Positions 40,884 to 43,674 of a stretch of DNA of 43,674 nucleotides are shown in pieces; the stretch's first letter is position 1, and each line of letters begins with the position of its first letter. The position numbers were made by a program, and so were the translations under genes. The DNA is from a bacterium. Lineage in GTDB: Bacteria > Armatimonadota > Zipacnadia > Zipacnadales > Zipacnadaceae. Under the pieces are notes generated by a model, which was not told the origin of the DNA, searched no databases, and saw nothing but the letters and a program-made list of their open reading frames with translations. The stretch is taken from positions 1 through 43,674 of the forward strand of contig JAUVZM010000016.1 in assembly GCA_030602615.1 (NCBI GenBank), written 5' to 3'.

Positions 40884-40916
40884 CTGCTCTGCCAGTTCTA
40901 CCCGGTCCATCAGAAT

Positions 40917-42722
40917 ATGACCCAAGTCCGGATCCTGCCCGAAAATCTGGCCAATCGCATCGCTGCCGGTGAGGTGGTCGAACGCCCCGCTTCGGTAGTC
41001 AAGGAGCTGCTGGAAAACAGCATTGATGCTGAAGCCAGCCGCATCGAGACTGTACTGGCTGACGGTGGCAAAAAGCTCATCGAAGTGCGTGACGACGGAG
41101 CCGGTATGTCGCAGGAGGATGTCGTCCTCGCCGTCCAGCGCTTTGCCACCTCCAAGATAGCCCAGGACAGCGATCTGAACGCGATTGCCACCCTGGGCTT
41201 CCGGGGAGAGGCTCTGCCCAGCATCGGGGCCGTCTGCCAGATGAAGATTACCACCCGCCGCCACGACGACGTCGAGGGCACGGCGCTGCTGATGGAGGGT
41301 GGCGAAGTGACTGATCTGCGCGCGGTTGGCTGCCCGCCCGGCACGACCGTGCAGGTGGCCAACCTCTTTTATAACACGCCGGCGCGGCGCAAATTCCTGG
41401 CCACGACGGCCACCGAGCGGGGCCACTGCATGGACTGGGTATCTCGCCTGGCCCTCGCCCATCCCGAGATAGCCTTTCAAGTTACCCACAACGAGGCAGT
41501 CCTGCTGAGCACGCCTGGTTCCGGTGACCTCGAATCGGTACTCGCCGCTGTCTACGGCAGTAACACCGTCCGCCAGCTCGTGGCCGTCAACCTGGAGAGC
41601 GATGGTCTGCACATTCACGGCTACATCTCCACGCCGCAAGTGACTCGGGCGACCCGCCGCCACCAGCTTTTCTTTGTCAACCACCGCTTTGTGCGCTCGC
41701 GGATGCTCAGCCACGCACTCACCGAAGCCTACGGTATGCTGCTGCCTCAGCAGAAGCAACCTGTCGCGGTCATTGTGATAGATATGGACCCGGGACGAGT
41801 AGACCCAAATGTCCACCCCACCAAGATTGAGGTGCGCTTCAGCAACCCGGGCGAGATGCATAATCTGGTCCAGCAAGCGGTGGCGAATGCTCTGGCCGAA
41901 GCCGGCCTGCGGTCGCTGTCGTCAACACAGGCCCAGCCCCGCGAGGGCCCGGGGCTGCCGGCGGGACGACTCGCTCCAGCCGACTTCCAGCAGAGCGGAC
42001 GGGTCAAGCGCCTGCGCGTCAATCCCTTCTTCGACCAGGTAGACGAGCACGAAGATGGTCTTGACGTCCACACGACTCCGGCTACGGTGGCGAGGCCTGC
42101 CCCAGCAAAGACTACCACGGAAGAGATAGATACCGAGCGACGGCAGCTCAATATACTGGGACAGGTTAGTGCAACGTATCTGATCGTTGAGTATGGCGAC
42201 GACCTGCTGCTGGTAGATCAGCACCGCGCTGCCGAGCGAGTCATATTCGATCGGCTGGTGGCCCAGCCCCGGCGCCTGACTCGCCAGCTTCTGGCTGTGC
42301 CGGTGACGCTGGAGTTTGGCCCGGAACAGATGGCAGCGATCGAAGACCACTGTGAGCTACTAGCCGAGATGGGCTTCGAGGTAGAGCCCTTTGGCGGGAG
42401 CAGCTACCTATTGCGCTCGGTGCCGGCTCAGCTTACCGAAAGCAGCCCCGGCGCGGTTGTCGAAGCTATCCTTGCTGACCTGGCTGCCTGGCAGAGCAGC
42501 AGCAAAATGGCGGATTTGCGCGAAGAGGTCCTCGCCAGCATTTCCTGTCATGCCGCAGTCAAGGCCGGACAGCGACTCAGCGACGAAGAGATGCGTAAGC
42601 TGGTGGTTGAGCTACTGGAGACTGAGACCCCGGCCATTTGTCCCCACGGTGACCCGGTGATTGTCAGCATGCCGGCTGCCGAAATTAATCGCAAGTTCCA
42701 TAGAGACGCGCGCAGCGACTGA
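40917..42722 (+). CDS. mutL: DNA mismatch repair protein MutL
   Basis: ATPase that links mismatch recognition by MutS to strand incision. GHKL ATPase motifs: ANRIAAGEVVERPASVVKELLENSIDAEAS (about 12-40), VRDDGAGM, RFATSKI and LGFRGEALPSI. The C-terminal domain has VDQHRAAERVIFD at about 437-449, corresponding to the endonuclease motif DQHAxxERxxYE but with Arg for Ala and Asp for the last Glu. ISCHAAVKAGQ and CPHGDP (usually CPHGRP) follow. Length 601 aa is normal. It begins 33 nt after the TIM barrel, and miaA follows at 3 nt, the classical mutL-miaA order. mutS is not in the window. Confidence 0.95.
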   Translation: MTQVRILPENLANRIAAGEVVERPASVVKELLENSIDAEASRIETVLADGGKKLIEVRDDGAGMSQEDVVLAVQRFATSKIAQDSDLNAIATLGFRGEALPSIGAVCQMKITTRRHDDVEGTALLMEGGEVTDLRAVGCPPGTTVQVANLFYNTPARRKFLATTATERGHCMDWVSRLALAHPEIAFQVTHNEAVLLSTPGSGDLESVLAAVYGSNTVRQLVAVNLESDGLHIHGYISTPQVTRATRRHQLFFVNHRFVRSRMLSHALTEAYGMLLPQQKQPVAVIVIDMDPGRVDPNVHPTKIEVRFSNPGEMHNLVQQAVANALAEAGLRSLSSTQAQPREGPGLPAGRLAPADFQQSGRVKRLRVNPFFDQVDEHEDGLDVHTTPATVARPAPAKTTTEEIDTERRQLNILGQVSATYLIVEYGDDLLLVDQHRAAERVIFDRLVAQPRRLTRQLLAVPVTLEFGPEQMAAIEDHCELLAEMGFEVEPFGGSSYLLRSVPAQLTESSPGAVVEAILADLAAWQSSSKMADLREEVLASISCHAAVKAGQRLSDEEMRKLVVELLETETPAICPHGDPVIVSMPAAEINRKFHRDARSD

Positions 42723-42725
42723 GTG

Positions 42726-43674
42726 ATGATTCTGGAAGATAGCCCGATTCCTCTGTTAGTGATTGCCGGCCCGACAGCCGCAGGCAAGACCGCTGCGGCT
42801 ATTGAAGTCGCGGGAGCAGTCGGCGGGGAGATAGTCTCGGCAGACTCGATGCAGATCTACCGGGGAATGGATACAGGCACCGCCAAACCCACACCCCAGG
42901 AGCAGCGCCAGGCTACATTTCACCTCATTGATATCGTTGACCCGGATGAGGATTACAATGTGGCACTGTTTCAGCAAGATGCGCAGCGGGCAATAGTTGA
43001 CATTCATCGCCGCGGCCTGCTGCCCATCCTCTGCGGCGGGACAGGACTGTATATCCAGGCAGTCGTCGAACATTTTGACTTTCCGCCCGGTCCCCGCGAT
43101 GAGCAAACCCGCCAGCGCCTGGAAGAGAAGGCAGCGGAGCTGGGCACCGAAAAAATGCATTACCGTCTAAGAGAAGTTGACCCGGAGGCTGCCGCCCGCA
43201 TCGAGCCACAAGATCTGCGCCGAACTGTCCGCGCGCTGGAGGTGTACGAGCTGACCGGCCAGCCGCTTTCCGGGCAGCAGTGCGTTGACGAGACGGCTCC
43301 AGTCAAGTATAATATGTTATCTTACGTGCTGACCTGCCCCCGAGCGCTACTGTATGAGAGAATCGAGCGGCGCGTTGACGAAATGATGAAGCGCGGCTGG
43401 CTGGGCGAGGTGCAAAGCCTACACAGGGCCGGCTACCCCCGCCAGATGCAGTCAATGCAAGCCATCGGCTATCGCCATCTCCTGGAATACTTGGAAGAGG
43501 GCACAGACCTGGACAAGACCGTGGCGGATATCAAGCGTGACATCAGGCAGTTCGCCAAGCGCCAACTGACGTGGTTTCGCAACAGGACAGACTTTGACTG
43601 GCTGACCTGGTCGGATCAGCAACAGTGGAAAAAGGCAACGGAACAGCTCACCAAAGCAGGACATGATTTAACGG
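42726..43674 (+). CDS. miaA: tRNA dimethylallyltransferase, 3' end cut by window edge
   Basis: Adds the dimethylallyl group to A37 of tRNAs reading UNN codons, as for tRNA-Leu and -Phe. Open from ATG 42726 to the last base (316 codons, no stop). Seen: the P-loop GPTAAGKTAAAI (about 17-28), SADSMQIYRGMDTGTAKPTP, FHLIDIVDPDEDYNVALFQQDA, LPILCGGTGLYIQAVVEHFDF, DLRRTVRALEVYELTGQPLS, and the C-terminal QAIGYRHLLEYLEEG followed by KRDIRQFAKRQLTWFR. All hallmarks are present. The gene is 3 nt downstream of the mutL stop, so translation is coupled. The remaining tail is short or already complete except for the last residues. Confidence 0.96.
   Translation, partial: MILEDSPIPLLVIAGPTAAGKTAAAIEVAGAVGGEIVSADSMQIYRGMDTGTAKPTPQEQRQATFHLIDIVDPDEDYNVALFQQDAQRAIVDIHRRGLLPILCGGTGLYIQAVVEHFDFPPGPRDEQTRQRLEEKAAELGTEKMHYRLREVDPEAAARIEPQDLRRTVRALEVYELTGQPLSGQQCVDETAPVKYNMLSYVLTCPRALLYERIERRVDEMMKRGWLGEVQSLHRAGYPRQMQSMQAIGYRHLLEYLEEGTDLDKTVADIKRDIRQFAKRQLTWFRNRTDFDWLTWSDQQQWKKATEQLTKAGHDLT

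Noticed and set aside
40755-41876. 373-codon minus-strand open frame
   Set aside because: Antisense to mutL, whose ATPase motifs are clear on the plus strand.

Overview
This is a 43.7 kb piece of a bacterial chromosome, moderately GC-rich and densely coded on both strands, with short gaps, clear Shine-Dalgarno sites and several near-consensus sigma-70 promoters. No ribosomal RNA or phage is present. The prepilin-like protein at 10564-11271 has the FPVF-RARE helix and late VDGH motif abundant in Armatimonadota and, less so, Planctomycetota. With the T-box leader, the DUF1015, DUF366 and 2-hydroxyacyl-CoA dehydratase-like proteins and the glycosidase-like secreted proteins, this suggests an Armatimonadota-like organism. 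That placement is inference.

Layout. 1-4259 (minus): two cell-wall synthases, PBP2 (runs off the left edge) and PBP1A. 4338-13323: a sugar and polyol block with D-lyxose isomerase, IolB, two TIM-barrel isomerase/epimerases, glycerate kinase, a DUF1015 protein, a prepilin-like protein, a cyclophilin-like protein and xylulokinase. 13440-15842: a lone receiver-domain regulator and an ABC exporter. 15910-22402: three envelope or secreted carbohydrate-active proteins (GHL10-like, a six-hairpin lipoprotein, an AMIN/NAGPA protein) and a small protein resembling the DnaA N-terminal domain. 22548-26395: pyruvate kinase, DUF366, QueE and a 2-hydroxyacyl-CoA dehydratase-like protein. 26443-29271: an exported protein, TyrRS and two small unknown proteins. 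29362-35853: branched-chain amino-acid genes: leuC and leuD separated by a VapBC toxin-antitoxin module and palindromic repeats, then an isoleucine-type T-box controlling cimA, followed by a methyltransferase. 36002-37000: exported DUF362. 37047-39308: tRNA-Leu(CAG) and a small accessory pocket holding a redoxin-like protein and an unfamiliar two-domain protein behind a promoter with an operator-like inverted repeat. 39383-43674: alkyl-purine DNA glycosylase, a TIM-barrel isomerase, MutL and MiaA (runs off the right edge).

How they fit. CimA makes citramalate, and LeuCD can isomerise it on the threonine-independent route to 2-oxobutyrate and isoleucine. The leader specifier reads ATC (Ile), so the end product probably controls entry. 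D-lyxose isomerase and xylulokinase together would turn D-lyxose into xylulose 5-phosphate. The least explained part is the 37245-39308 pocket.
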